A stretch of 64,000 nt of DNA from Hemerocallis citrina (Eukaryota; Streptophyta; Magnoliopsida; Asparagales; Asphodelaceae): the NCBI GenBank assembly GCA_017893485.1, contig CM030361.1:139704461-139768460 (forward strand). Direction: 5' to 3'. Shown here piece after piece: positions 22,420 to 33,441 of this stretch. Below the pieces are notes generated by a model, which worked only from the letters and a program-made list of their open reading frames with translations, made no database searches and was not told the DNA's origin. Both the position numbers and the translations under genes were made by a program. Every line of letters begins with the position of its first letter. Position 1 is the stretch's first letter.

Positions 22420-22903
22420 TCAAACAAAGAGCTCAGGATGATCCTTCATCATCCTCTCCTCAGATTCCCAAGTAGCCTCTTCAACCAACTGGTTTCTCCA
22501 GACTACTTTGACCATCGGTATCGTCTTTTTCCTCAAGACTTTCTCCCGACGATCCACAACCTTAACCGGAAACTCAATGTAACTCACATCCAACTGCAAA
22601 ACCTCTGGCACTTCAGGCAAATGACGACTCGGATCTGGAATGTACCCCCAGCATAGACACATGGAAGACATTGTGCACCTGAGACAACTCTTCCGGCAAC
22701 TCCAACCGATAAGTAGTTTTTTCAATCCGCTTCAATATCTTGTACGGGCCTATGAACCTCGAGGCTAACTTCCCACTCTTGCTAAAGTGAATCATGCCTT
22801 TGCTAGGTGAAACTTTTAGAAAGACAAAGTCACCAACCTCAAACTCAAGGTCCCTCCTCTGGTTGTCTGCATAGCTCTTCTGCCTACTCTGAGCATTCAC
22901 CAA
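22420..22903 (-). pseudogene. integrase C-terminus and chromodomain-like tail of D
   Basis: The frame 22903-22613 reads RDLEFEVGDFVFLKVSPSKG and ASRFIGPYKILKRI, the GPY/F module of gypsy integrases. After a frameshift, 22640-22420 reads PEVLQLDVSYIEFPVKVVDRREKVLRKK, VKVVWRNQLVEEATWE and HPELFV, the divergent chromodomain at the end of Tekay integrase, with aromatic residues partly kept (W in VKVVW, TWE). Chromodomains are thought to steer insertion into heterochromatin. Confidence 0.85.
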
Positions 22904-22914
22904 CCTCTTCCTGA

Positions 22915-23850
22915 TCAGATCAATCTTTTCAGAGGTCTGCTACACAATCTTAGGCCCAAACAACTGCGTTCTCCCACTTTAAACCAACAAACAGGTGTTC
23001 TGTATTTCCTGCCATACAGAGCTTCGTACGGTACCATCCCGATATTAGTCTGAAAACTGTTGTTGTAGGTAAACTCCACCAGAGCTAGATGTCTTTTCCA
23101 ACTGCCTCCAAAGTTTAGTACACAACACCGAAGCATATCCTCAAGAATACGGTTGACTCTCTTGGTCTGCGCATCGGTCTGAGGATGAAAAGCAGTGCTG
23201 AAATCCATCTTGGTACCCAGAGCTGTCTGAAGACTCTTCCAGAAATGTGAAGTAAATCTTGCATCTCGATCAGACACAATGGTTAACGGAACACTATGAA
23301 GCTTGACGATCTCACCAACATACAGCTCGGTCAACTTGTCCATCGAAACAGTGAGTTTCATTGCCAAGAAATGAGCAGACTTGGTTAGTAGATCGACTAT
23401 GACCCAAATCGCATCACTGCCCTTTGAACTCTTGGGCAAGCCCATGATGAAATCCATACTGATGTTATTCCACTTCCATTCTGGAATAGGTAACGGTTGC
23501 AATAGACCTCTGAGTTTCTGATTCTTGGCTTTGACTTGTTGACAGACCTCACACTTCACCACGAACTCAGCCACATTCCGCTTCAAACTTAACCACCAAA
23601 AGTGTTGCTTAATGTCCTTATACATCTTGGTACTCCCGGGATGTATAAACAAAAGAGTAGCATGTGCCTCATGAAGAATGCTCTCCCGCAATTCTGCTTG
23701 ATCCGGAACACACAGCCTTTCTCCGAACCACAACACCTCATCCCTGATCTGGAACTCTGACAACTTGCCAGCACTCACCTGCTCCTTCATCTTCTGAATC
23801 TCTGCATCTTCCTTCTGACTTGCGATAATCCTTTCATTCAGCGTTGGTTA
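22915..23850 (-). pseudogene. integrase core of element D
   Basis: 291 codons are open from 23790, with homology starting a little earlier (NERIIASQKEDAEIQ). Zinc domain: HATLLFIHPGSTKMYKDIKQ and CEVCQQVKAK keep HH-CC. Core: NISMDFIMGLPKSSKG and IVSDRDARFTSHFW keep both catalytic Asp. The third acidic residue is changed: the family motif QTDGQTER reads QTDAQTKR here (Glu to Lys), so strand transfer would be lost even if expressed. Then VEFTYNNSFQTNIGMVPYEALYGR. It ends in a frameshift before the GPY/F part. Confidence 0.9.
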
Positions 23851-23946
23851 AAGCCTCAACTGAGCTAAAGATGATCCCAAGTCTTGCAGAACAACTTCAA
23901 TACCAGCTCGATCCAACTCCTCTGCCAGCTGCCTCTGAGTCGTAAT

Positions 23947-24330
23947 CTAACTAGTCAGACTGCTCCTTCGACTAAGTGCATCAGCAACAACATTAGCCTT
24001 CCCCGGATGGTACTTAATCTCCGGACGAATGTCCTCAAGCACCTCTAGCCATCTCCTTTGCCTCAGATTCAGATCCTTCTGTTGATAGATGTACTTCAAG
24101 CTTTGGTGGTCTGTGTACATGTTCAGCTTCTCACCATACACGTAATGTGTCCATTGCTTTAAGGCAAAGATAATTGCAGCCAACTCCAAATCATGAGTCG
24201 GATAATTCTTCTCATGCGGTCTTAGTTGTCTAGACCCATAAGCGATCACCTTCCCTTCTTGCATTAAGATACAACCAAGCCCACGATGTGAAGCATTGCT
24301 GTAAACATCCTACGCAACACTTGCTCTAGG
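23947..24330 (-). pseudogene. RNase H of element D
   Basis: 105 codons are open from 24264: [41 protein letters not shown] and [14 protein letters not shown]. Catalytic Glu (DLELAA), Asp (TDHQSL) and the last Asp (VADALS) are present. The first Asp segment lies in another frame just upstream (YSNASH, apparently Asp to Asn) after a frameshift near 24310. Confidence 0.88.
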
Positions 24331-25789
24331 CAAAGCCAAAAATAGGTGCGGTAGTCAGCTTCTCTTTTAACTCCTGAAAGCTCTTCTCGCACTGCTCGGT
24401 CCATTTGAAGTTCACATTTTTCTTGGTCAGACCAGTGAGTGGCACGGCTATCTGAGCATAGCCTTGAATAAACCTCCTGTAGTATCCTGTCAATCCAAGA
24501 AAATTCCTGATTTCCTTTACTGTAGTAGGCCTTGCCCAATCTCTTACTACCTCTATCTTCTGAGGATCAGTTGCCACTCCTTCCTTAGAAAGGATGTGAC
24601 CTAGGAATGCCACCTCAGATTTTCAGAAATTGCACTTGGATAACTTCGCATACAATTCATGCTCCTGAAGCTTCCTCAAAACTGATGCCAGATGCTCTAT
24701 GTGCTCCTCCTCCGACTTGGAGTACATAAAAATGTCATCGATAAACACCACGACGAAAGAATCAATAAACGGCCTCAGAACTCTCTTCATCATATCCATG
24801 AAGATTGCAGGCGCATTCGTCACTCCAAACGGCATAACTAAGAATTCGTAATGCTCGTGTCGGATTCTGAATGCAGTCTTATGCACATCTTTAGCTTTCA
24901 CTCGAACTTGATGATATCCTGATTCTATTTTGGAGAAAACCGCTGCTCCTTGTAGACGATCGAACAAGTCATCAATTCTTGGAATCGGATACTTATTCGG
25001 AACAGTGTCCTTATTCAGCTCTCGATAATCGATGCACATCCTCATCGAGCCATCTTTCTTCTTTACCAACAGCATCGGTGCTCCCCAAGGTGACGCACTC
25101 GGTTGAATAAAGCCTTTCTCTATCAGTTCCTCAATTTGCCGTTTGATCTCATCCTGCTCCACAGGTGCCATCCTATACGGTGCCTTGGAAATATGTGCAC
25201 TCCCTGGCTGAATAGTAATGCTGAACTTTACACCACGATGCGGGGATAACCCAGGCAAATCTTCCAAGAATACCGTCGGATAATCCCGAACCACCGGAAT
25301 TTGCTGCACCTCTGCAGGAATCCCCTTCTTCTTGCTGATAGCAGCAACCAGGCCTGAACATCTCCCCTTTCCTTGGAAAGTGACTTCAGGTCCACCTGGA
25401 GCCTTCACTGTTACTGTCTTGGTCTTGCACTCGATGCTCGCACTGTACACCGACATCCAATCAATGCCAATGATAACATCGACTCCTAAGACATTCAGCT
25501 CGATCAGATCTATCCCGAAAATTCTATCTCCAATCACGATCTCGCAGTCGGCATAGTACCGATCAGTGGTTAAAGTCTCCCCTGATGGAGTAGCTACTAC
25601 TAAAACCTTGCCTGGAAAGATTTTCAGTTCGACTCCCAAAACTTTGGCAAACTTAGGTGACATAAAAGTATGAGAGGACTCAGTATCGAACAAAACAACA
25701 ACTTTCTTTCCATTCATATAAAGTTCTCTTCTTACATAACACACACTCGTTATATAACAGTTCACTATAAAAGCGGGAAAAAGAAACAA
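24326..25789 (-). pseudogene. protease and reverse transcriptase of element D
   Basis: A long open frame 25789-24623 (388 codons) holds the protease ([14 protein letters not shown], where the family has D-S/T-G-A, so the Gly is lost) and [14 protein letters not shown]. The RT follows: [55 protein letters not shown] and [12 protein letters not shown] with the Asp pair. A TGA at about 24622 replaces the Trp of CNFW. The RT thumb goes on in 24613-24326 (VAFLGHILSKEGV, VKEIRNFLGLTGYYRRFI). It is close to functional except for the protease Gly and that stop. Confidence 0.92.
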
Positions 25790-26832
25790 CAGAATACACT
25801 CTTAAACATCCCCCCTCGTACCAGTGATGACGTGATCCACCTCATCAGCGTCAACTTCAGTCAAGGCAAATACTCGCCCCTGCTGGTACGGCTTCTTCCC
25901 GGCCTGCTGAGTTGGCCCCTTTGGGCAACATTCTGCAACTTAGGGCACTGGGATCAGTAGTAACCTGTCTCCCCACAATTGTAACAAGTCACCACAGGAG
26001 CTCTCACCCATGCATTTCCGGGTCTTCCAGCCACATTAACAGCATTTGCCCCAGTCGGTTTGAACCTTTGGGCTGGCAGCTGTCCCTTGACACTTCTAGC
26101 AACTCCGGGCCTCTTCCCCACATTCCAGTTGTTCCTCCTATTCTGAACAGCGTGGAATTGCTCCATGTCCGCCTCCGTGGCTGCAGCTCGTTTGACCAAC
26201 TTGTCAAACCTCCTGATACCGAGGGGTATCATCCTGGATCTCAGACTTGGCCTCAAACCATGCTCGAACTTTCGAGCCTTCTTTGTCCCATCCATCACCA
26301 ATTCAGGAGCATACCTCGAGAGCTGATTGAACCTTGTCTCATACTCCCTAACCGACATGCCGCCCTGCTGCAGCGCCAGAAACTCCATGGCCTTCTTCTC
26401 CTGGACGTCTGATGGAAAATAATGACTGCGGAATTCCTCCAAGAATTCCTCCTAGCCAAGGACAACATCTCCCATCGTCCGCTTCATCAATTGCCACCAC
26501 ACAGCCACATTCTTCTCAAACTGCAGTGCCGCCAACTTCACCTTGCTGCCTTCCGGGGTCTCCAAGACTTTGAAGATAGTCTCGATATGTCAGATCCAAT
26601 TGTCAGCTGCATCAGGGTCTAACTTCCCCTCAAACACCGGTGGTTTCATCCGTTTGAATGATTCCATGAGTTTGATTGCTTCAAGTACTGGATTCACTGG
26701 CACCCTCCCTTGGTTCTGATTCATGGCAACGGCATTGAGTGTCTGATAGACTCTTGCTAATTCCGTTTCCAAGTCCAGACCTTCACCATTTCGAGCTCCT
26801 CTTCTAGCCATATTCTGGCGCAAAAGATCCAT
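25790..26832 (-). pseudogene. gag of element D
   Basis: Starts MDLLRQNMARRGARNGEG at 26832. A TGA near 26588 follows the conserved ADNWI, then capsid continues (VWWQLMKRTMGDVLG, EEFLEEFRSHYFPSDVQEKK, FNQLSRYAPELV). The knuckle CYNCGETGYY (about 25985-26003) has Tyr for the His, and a TGA follows before the last Cys segment. Acidic residues then lead into the protease in another frame (VFALTEVDADEVDHV). Product: capsid and nucleocapsid. Confidence 0.9.
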
Positions 26833-26956
26833 TAAATTCGAAGTAGAAAAACATGAATTTTAAATCAACTTTTCATTTCATTGAATTTCAAACTTTATAC
26901 ATTCGAATTTAAAACATTCCTGACATCAAATGAAAGCAATAAGAAGATACAACAGT

Positions 26957-27367
26957 CTAGCTTCTACGGTTCCTCTTGGCTTCACGAAGCTCTTCCCGTA
27001 GTTCCTCCACTTCCTCCTTCAGTACATCGTACATGTTTTTCCTCTTCTCGAGTTCCCATACACGATGACTGAAAATTGCAATATCATCCTTGCGCTTCGC
27101 CAAAGGAGTCTCCAGTAGCCTGACTCTCTCCCATTGAGTCTTTACCTGCCTCTGAAGAGGCACAATGAGATTACTCAGAACTGGTTCTTCCTTGTCAGAG
27201 GAGTCATCAGATGAATCCGGAGGTGGAGTGATCTCTCAGAACTCAGGCCATTCCTCTTCAAATTCTTCAGGATCTTCTTCGTCTGAATCAGCTTGCTCGG
27301 GGTAGTAATCCTCCTTAACAAGGTGCCAGTTGTCATCTCTAGCAGGGTCAAAGTGGTCCGCCATCAT
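26957..27367 (-). CDS. leader ORF of element D, acidic coiled-coil protein
   Basis: It lies between the primer site and gag, on the same strand. From MMADHFDPARDDNWHLVKED (start 27367) the frame runs 136 codons to 26957, broken by one TGA at 27236-27238. The first half is acidic (DSDEEDPEEFEEEWPEF, PPPDSSDDSSDKEEP). The second half is a predicted coiled coil (VWELEKRKNMYDVLKEEVEELREELREAKRN). I do not recognise a family. An uninterrupted copy elsewhere would be needed to call it a gene; composition and position argue against a random frame. Confidence 0.5.
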
Positions 27368-27510
27368 AGAGAAAGGAGAAGAAAAAGCATAAATCACAGA
27401 GCAATACAAATGTAAGTGACTTACATTTAAATCTCTAGACCCAACACATGCTCTAATGTCTACTTCTAGGGTGTCGTTCCTTATAAATTTATACTACTTG
27501 GAAGCGTTCC
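27368..27510 (-). other. 5' leader of element D
   Basis: Short untranslated leader between primer site and leader ORF. AT-rich, nothing recognised. Confidence 0.4.
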
Positions 27511-27520
27511 TTTGATACCA
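27511..27520 (-). other. primer binding site of element D
   Basis: Minus strand TGGTATCAAA, three bases after the 5' LTR. TGGTATCA pairs with the 3' end of initiator Met tRNA, standard for this clade. Confidence 0.85.
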
Positions 27521-28784
27521 CTCTGTAACACCCCAAATTCCAAAACAGACTGAATTCGAAGTTCCACAGGATCTTTACACTTCTCTTAGTACAATTTCAG
27601 AAGGAAATTTAAAACTTTCATTACATCAGAGTTACATCTTTAAATTACATTTAAACAGTGGAAGCAAATTACAATAATTACATGAATAAAATGTACAACA
27701 CTTGAAACATTCTTTAAGCAGCTTGCATACTTATTCTTGTTAATCTCTTTACTCTGCATAGAAACCGTGGGCTCGTCAGTTCATTCAACTGACGCAAGGA
27801 TATAAAACTTCAATTTTCTCTTACTTGGAAAACACACACTTGTCACAAGAAAAACTACGGGGACTATCCTATAGATGTCGTGTTGTGTTGTGCACTTAGT
27901 CCTTAATGCAGTTGTTATGTTATATGACACTAATGCGCACTTGTTCGGATTCTATGCATCCCATACTACATAGGTCCGAGGGCAAGCCCTTAATCGTACT
28001 TCATCGTATAGGGTTCAATCCCTCACCATGACTTAAACTACAACAGTGACTACGGTAAGTATCCTAGATGTTCTACGATCTATGAGCCCATGTCCAGGTA
28101 GTCTGGAGGGGAATCCCATGCACTGACATGACGCATCAAGCAGGCAGACTATGGACAATTCAACCTCTGCCATGGAACAATGGCACCACCCGTAGTCGCC
28201 AAACACCCCACAAGCGTCGCCACCGGGTCGATAATTCCGGAGTAGTGCTCACGCCATGCCATGATGCATCAAGCAGGCAGTCTGTGAATCACTCTCACAC
28301 CGCCAACCCGATGACCCTCATACTCGTGTTTTTCTCTCACTTTCGTCACATCACCACTATGTATCTAAATCCTTAGTTTATTTAAATCATGAATAAAATC
28401 AACTCCTAGAGTTAGCTCTTTCCTCTATACCGGTCTCATTCAACAACATGACCAACTTGGTCTTTCATTTCAATAATTCAACTTTACAAATTTAATTCAT
28501 TCAATTGTCGGTAATAGGATTTTAGCTACCTTCTAGTTCAAAATCTCATTTTATGTCCATAGCATTTGTGTATTCATATTCATAAGACTTTTCATAATTC
28601 ATCAGGATATTTAATTTCACTTTCATGTACAATTTTATACATAAGATAAATAAATTCAATTTCTAACTTGTCACATTCATTCTTCATTCTTTCCATTATC
28701 AAATCCCTTTTCAAACTTTTTTAAACAATACATTTATTTTTATCAAGAGATAATTTAAAACTTGGGAAATCAGAATGGTCTGGA

Positions 28785-29045
28785 CAGTCGACTATTGAAG
28801 CATAGTCGGTCGACTAATCAGTGAGGATTTAAAAGAACTCGAAATTTAATTCGCCAAGACAGTCGACTGCTAAGACACAGTCGGTCGACTGCTCTGCGAG
28901 GATTAAAAACTCGAAAATTAAAAATAGTCGGGACAGTCGACTGTTAACACATATACGATCGACTGTTTTGCGAGAGTTACAACTCGAAGAACTAGATATT
29001 CAGGACAGTCGACTATTTATGCCTATTCGGTCGACTGTTCAGCAA
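28785..29045. repeat. GTCGAC palindrome units in the 5' LTR of D
   Basis: Counterpart of 20714-20968: again four units each with two CAGTCGACTG-like sites about 22 bp apart. Several sites are closer to the perfect palindrome than in the 3' LTR (for example CGGTCGACTG in unit two and CAGTCGACTG in unit three). Confidence 0.9.
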
Positions 29046-29833
29046 CGAAATCCGAAACTTTGAGTCATTTCTTCTTTCTTTTTGATTAACACACAAACTG
29101 TTCATTTCTAGAACTTGGCCTAAATTACCAAACGTTCATTTTTCCGACAACTAACATACAGTTTTAGGATTATTTAGCATCAATCACAACACGCATAATT
29201 TACTAATCAATCTTATTTTAATAATATAGAGGTTCTTACGATTAGCATTTTCCTCATAAACACAATTCTCAAAATTGCACTTTCTCCATAAACACAATTA
29301 TTTCAACATGGAGAAACATATATTCTAATTTAGCATGCAAGATCAACATCCAAATATCACAACAACAAACATATCATTCAATCAAGTTCACTTATTCATT
29401 TCATGCAATCACATATATTCTGTTTTCACCTTAATCATGGTATTATCAAAGAGCAATATTTTCATCTTTTTATTCTAGCATGATTAGCACACAACCTAGC
29501 ATGATACTACTTAGAAGTTAGAGAAAATTGCCCACCTTATTGGAGAAAACGAAATGAACTCCTAAGAACTCCTAGATTGATCAAAAGAGGCATTCTCCTC
29601 CTAGTTTGAGCCACCACAAGTCGTCGCCTCCTCGTCTTGGAGCAAACCTGATCCTCCTTGCTCGCTTGAAAAATCGGCCACCAAATGGGAACACACCATA
29701 CAACTCTCAGTCTTTTGAACTTACTAAACTCTCAATCTTTTGCTCTCTAATTGTATTTCTTTATCTTTCTCTTTTGATATAGATTAGGTGTGAATATACT
29801 AATGGGGGGGGGGGGGGGGGGGGGGGGGGAGGG

Positions 29834-29841
29834 TATTTATA
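29834..29841 (-). promoter_or_regulatory. TATA box of element D 5' LTR
   Basis: Minus strand TATAAATA followed at once by a C-run (plus-strand G 29804-29833). The same order, TATAAATACC then C-rich, is seen in F (38827-38834) and G (42170-42177), which supports it as the core promoter. Confidence 0.7.
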
Positions 29842-30391
29842 CATAATTTTGGTGGAAATAAAGGGCTAGGATTAAATCTAGTGGTTTAGGATCAAGGGCT
29901 TAGAAGAAATAGGGAGTTGCTATAACTTCCCATGATGCAAATAACCACCTCTCCACCTCATCCACTCTCCCTCTCTCTTGATTCCATCCGGCCACCCAAA
30001 AAAAGGGTGTGTTTGCACATGCAAGTGCAATGCACATGCAAACTAGTACCCCTACAAAATTTTGTTCATGCACTTTTAATTAATTGTTTACTAAGTTGGT
30101 CTACATTACAAGTTGGGTTAATTAAAAGAGAATTTAAATTAATTGGGCTCACTAATGGGCCAAAAGACCATGGGCTCAAGAGAATTAATTAATAAATTAA
30201 TTATAATGGGCTAGAATTAGGCCTAGGATTTTATTTAGGCTTTAAAAGTAGATCTTTTAGGAAACAGAATAACTAATAGCTTAAGCTATGAAGAAAATAC
30301 TTGTCTCTAGAAAAATGCATATGAAATCATACGTGCAAAACATGTAAAATCTCGAACTCTTATAAATAAGAATTCAGGATGTTACACATAT

Positions 30392-32884
30392 AATATATCT
30401 CAACCACATCAAGTATTTCTTAAATCAGTAAGTATACAATCTCATCAAGAGAAATCAATTCACATGAATATTTTACTCTTCTTCTAAAATAAATGTCATA
30501 TACTCAAATAAATTGAAGTAATAACTCATTTTCTATCTCAATTCCTCTTTTTATTTCTCAAAATATACATAAAAAATTCTAAAACTATTTTTAATAAATT
30601 CTATATCATTTTATAGGAATATTGGATATTTTCCCAAATTTTAATTGCATAAAAATCCCTTCAAAAATTATTAAAACTCCAAAAAAAATCAAAAGTGGCC
30701 ACCGGGTTTCGATCCCAAGCCTAACCGCACAACACAGAAAGCGCCCAAAGCCCACTCTGCTAGCCACTAAGTCCAAGTGGACTTGGTGTTATAAAGCCCA
30801 AACGAAAACCCCAAATACTGGTTTCGAGTTTCGGATTTAATTAAAGAGAAAACAAAATAAAAGGGTCTTTAACAAGTTTCGAACCCAAGACTTCCCACAC
30901 GCTACAGTAGCGCTCTGTGGTGCACTAGCTAGCCAATAAGTCCAAGTGAGATTACTAATATCAAATTATACTAATAGGCTTTTGTTCAACTGGCACAGTA
31001 ACTAGTTTATTTCACAAAACTCAAACATGTGATCGATCTAATCTTTTTAATGGACTGTAATCATTTTATCTGAACTAAGTTTACTTTCCAAACAGTAACT
31101 CACAGTGTTATAATTCAAATTTTAGACAATGTATTTAAATTTCAAGTTATTTCTTCTCATTAATGAACATGAGTTTTCATTTCTTTAATTTAATCAAAAG
31201 TAATCTGTATCTCTTACAACCAATATAAATGAATCTATGTGTACCAAATTAACTTCACAAAAATTTATTTTTACCACAAGGAGAATCTCAACATTTTTCA
31301 TACACTTATATATTTCTACATTTGTAAATTAACATGCATATTTGTTCATGGCAATATCTCATTGTTTCTTTTTCTCATTTCTACTAACATGATGACAATT
31401 AGTTTCTTAATCATAACAAAATTTCTACAATTCATGGCACACACAAAAGCATGAATTTGTTCAACATTTATCAAATCAAATTTATTTATACTACTCATTT
31501 AACATATTAGCAAGCATTTCCTACATTTAGAAAGCACAAGATCACCCACCTCTTATGAAGAATTGCAAAAATAAAGAGACACACAGCTCCTAGAAAAACT
31601 CCTAGAGAAACTCCGATTTGACTTCTCGAAATCCGCACACCGAGAGAAATCACCCCACTTCGGCTAGAGTAATAGGAACAACACCCATTTCACATTTCGG
31701 CATGCAAACAGGAAGTACTCCAACTCCACCTTTCTCTAACATATATATGTGTGTATATATATATATATATACTAGAATAGGCTAGGTATGAATGTGTATT
31801 AGGTGGAGAAGTCAGAGAGTTGGTGGATGGGCTTGGTTTGCTTTTCGGAATACACAGAGGAGGAAAGAAGGGAGAAAGGAGAAATAGATATGTTTTAGGG
31901 GTATAGGTATAGGTATGTGTATTAGGTAAATGGATGGAGAAAGCACATGGCTTGCTGGATGGGATGGTTTGCTTGCTGGATGTGGCTTACAGCTGGCATA
32001 AAGAAAGGAAGGGGATGATGAAATGTGAAGGAGTTTAGAGGCATAATATAAGGGGATTCAATTAAACATACATTAATGTAATTGATCTATTAATTATCCA
32101 CTTAAACAATTAATCACCACTCACCTCTTTCTCTCCTATAACCGGCCTATCTCCATCTCCCATAACCGGCCAAAGTCATTTGGAGTGCACACACGTGCAC
32201 GTGTTGTGCACTAGTGCACACACACACACACAATTTAATTATTTAAAACATAAATTATATATATATATACATAATATGTACGTAAATTAGTTTAATTAAA
32301 AATCTATAATGTTTCATAAACAAATAAAATAAATACACACACTCCGAAATTTATTTTGAAAACAAATACGCTTAAACACGTGTACCGGAAAACACGTACT
32401 TCGCACGTAAAAACATTAAAATACGAAATTCGGTTTTATCAACGGAAAAAATGTTAAACATGATAAAAATGCAATATAAGAAGAAATATGTTTATTAATT
32501 TTATATATTCTACGACGTAATCGTCACGTACATGGAAAACACGTACATTACACGTATAATAATATTTTAATCAAAATAAGGGAAAATGAATTTCCATTTA
32601 TAAAAATAGATTTGAATACCTAAAATAAATAATTTAAACACATAGAAAATATTACACGTAGTGGTGGAAACACATAATCAATATGTGCATCAAAAACACA
32701 TAAAAAGCACGTAAAAATGCAGAGATTGAAATTTAATATTTTAGTTGATTTAAATAGAATAAAATATATGGGGAATGAATAAATAGTCAGAAATCACAAT
32801 ACGTAATGAAAACACGTTACAAATATTACCAGCAACGGTACAAAATACACGTGCATAACACACAAGGGTAAAATTGTCATTTCC
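30392..32884 (-). repeat. right part of solo LTR E
   Basis: AT-rich LTR sequence without genes. Contents: two tRNA-promoter-like modules (30690-30790 and 30870-30960), a TA-rich promoter-like stretch (31740-31775), a CA run (32217-32232), and the CACGTG-rich U3 end with repeated ACACGTAC motifs (32370-32870). Confidence 0.7.
30690..30960 (-). other. two tRNA-promoter-like modules in E
   Basis: On the minus strand the first has TTAGTGGCTAGCAGAGTGGG (A-box-like, about 30750-30770) and GGGATCGAAACCC (B-box-like, 30703-30717). The second has TTGGCTAGCTAGTGC and GGGTTCGAAAC (30875-30889). The order resembles a tRNA gene but there is no acceptor stem or cloverleaf, so these are not tRNA genes. Confidence 0.45.
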
Positions 32885-33441
32885 ATAGTCCTAAAACACC
32901 CCATAGGCGTCGCCTCGATCCTGATAATTTCGAAGATGAATCCCACACCGCCGATGAGCTGGGGAAACTCCCAATCACACCTCGATAATTCCGGGGAAAC
33001 CATCTTACACCGCAGACCAACTGAGACCCTCATACCCATGTTTACCCATACTTCATCACGTCTCCCCTTAGAGCATGTCCATAAGTTTTTAGTTTTAGAA
33101 GAATCATCACAATCTAGAGCTAGCTTACTCTGCTGGACTTAAATCAACATAACAGATAGTCAGCCCAACCTGGCTACTTCTCAAGAGATGCTCAACCCAC
33201 ACTGGTTAGCTCTCAAATTCACATTAATCATAAATGCCAATTTCTAAGGGTCTCGCCTAACCTCTAGATTCCAACAACCATCTCATGTTCTAAAATCATG
33301 GGTACTCATACCTTTCAATAATCATGAATTTAATTTTCTTTATTCACATCTTCAACTCTATTTATTCACATCTTAATCAATTCATCTTGTTCTTGCATTT
33401 ATTATTCATGAAGAACAAACTCAATTTTATCCATTTCCACA

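Larger units (their letters stand above)
19455..30386 (-). mobile_element. Element D, full-length Tekay/Del-like chromovirus
   Basis: 10,932 bp on the minus strand, with LTRs 27524-30386 (5') and 19455-22315 (3') and a perfect target duplication CATAT (19450-19454, 30387-30391). In minus-strand order: 5' LTR, initiator-Met primer site, a leader ORF, gag with knuckle, protease, RT, RNase H, integrase, chromodomain-like tail, hairpin, polypurine tract, 3' LTR. Large LTRs, chromodomain and primer type fit the Tekay (Del) clade. It is the most complete element of the window and, by nesting, the youngest in the stack. Several stops and key residue losses make it non-autonomous. Confidence 0.95.
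27524..30386 (-). repeat. 5' LTR of element D
   Basis: 2,863 bp, partner of 19455-22315. It holds GTCGAC modules (28785-29040), a poly-G run of about 30 bases with one A (29804-29833) and the TATA box beside it. Reading the element's way, U3 is only about 550 bp and R-U5 about 2.3 kb. Confidence 0.95.
18166..32884 (-). mobile_element. Solo LTR E inside C, interrupted by D
   Basis: The left end is clean (TGTAACGCCCCGAATTCC at 18166). The right end is not: sequence similar to C runs to about 32884 (AAATTGTCATTTCCA) but the final GGGGTGTTACA is missing. C resumes with AGTCCTAAAACACCCC, so placement of this edge is by comparison with D and F. E proper is 18166-19454 plus 30392-32884, about 3.8 kb. 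CTTCC before it and TTTCC near the right edge may be a decayed target duplication. It has the shared features of the family (TGCATCCCATACTACATAG segment at 18650). Confidence 0.7.

Noticed and set aside
18166..32884. C and E as the two LTRs of one element
   Set aside because: Their ends differ, C continues on both sides of E, and a GCAAT duplication flanks C alone.
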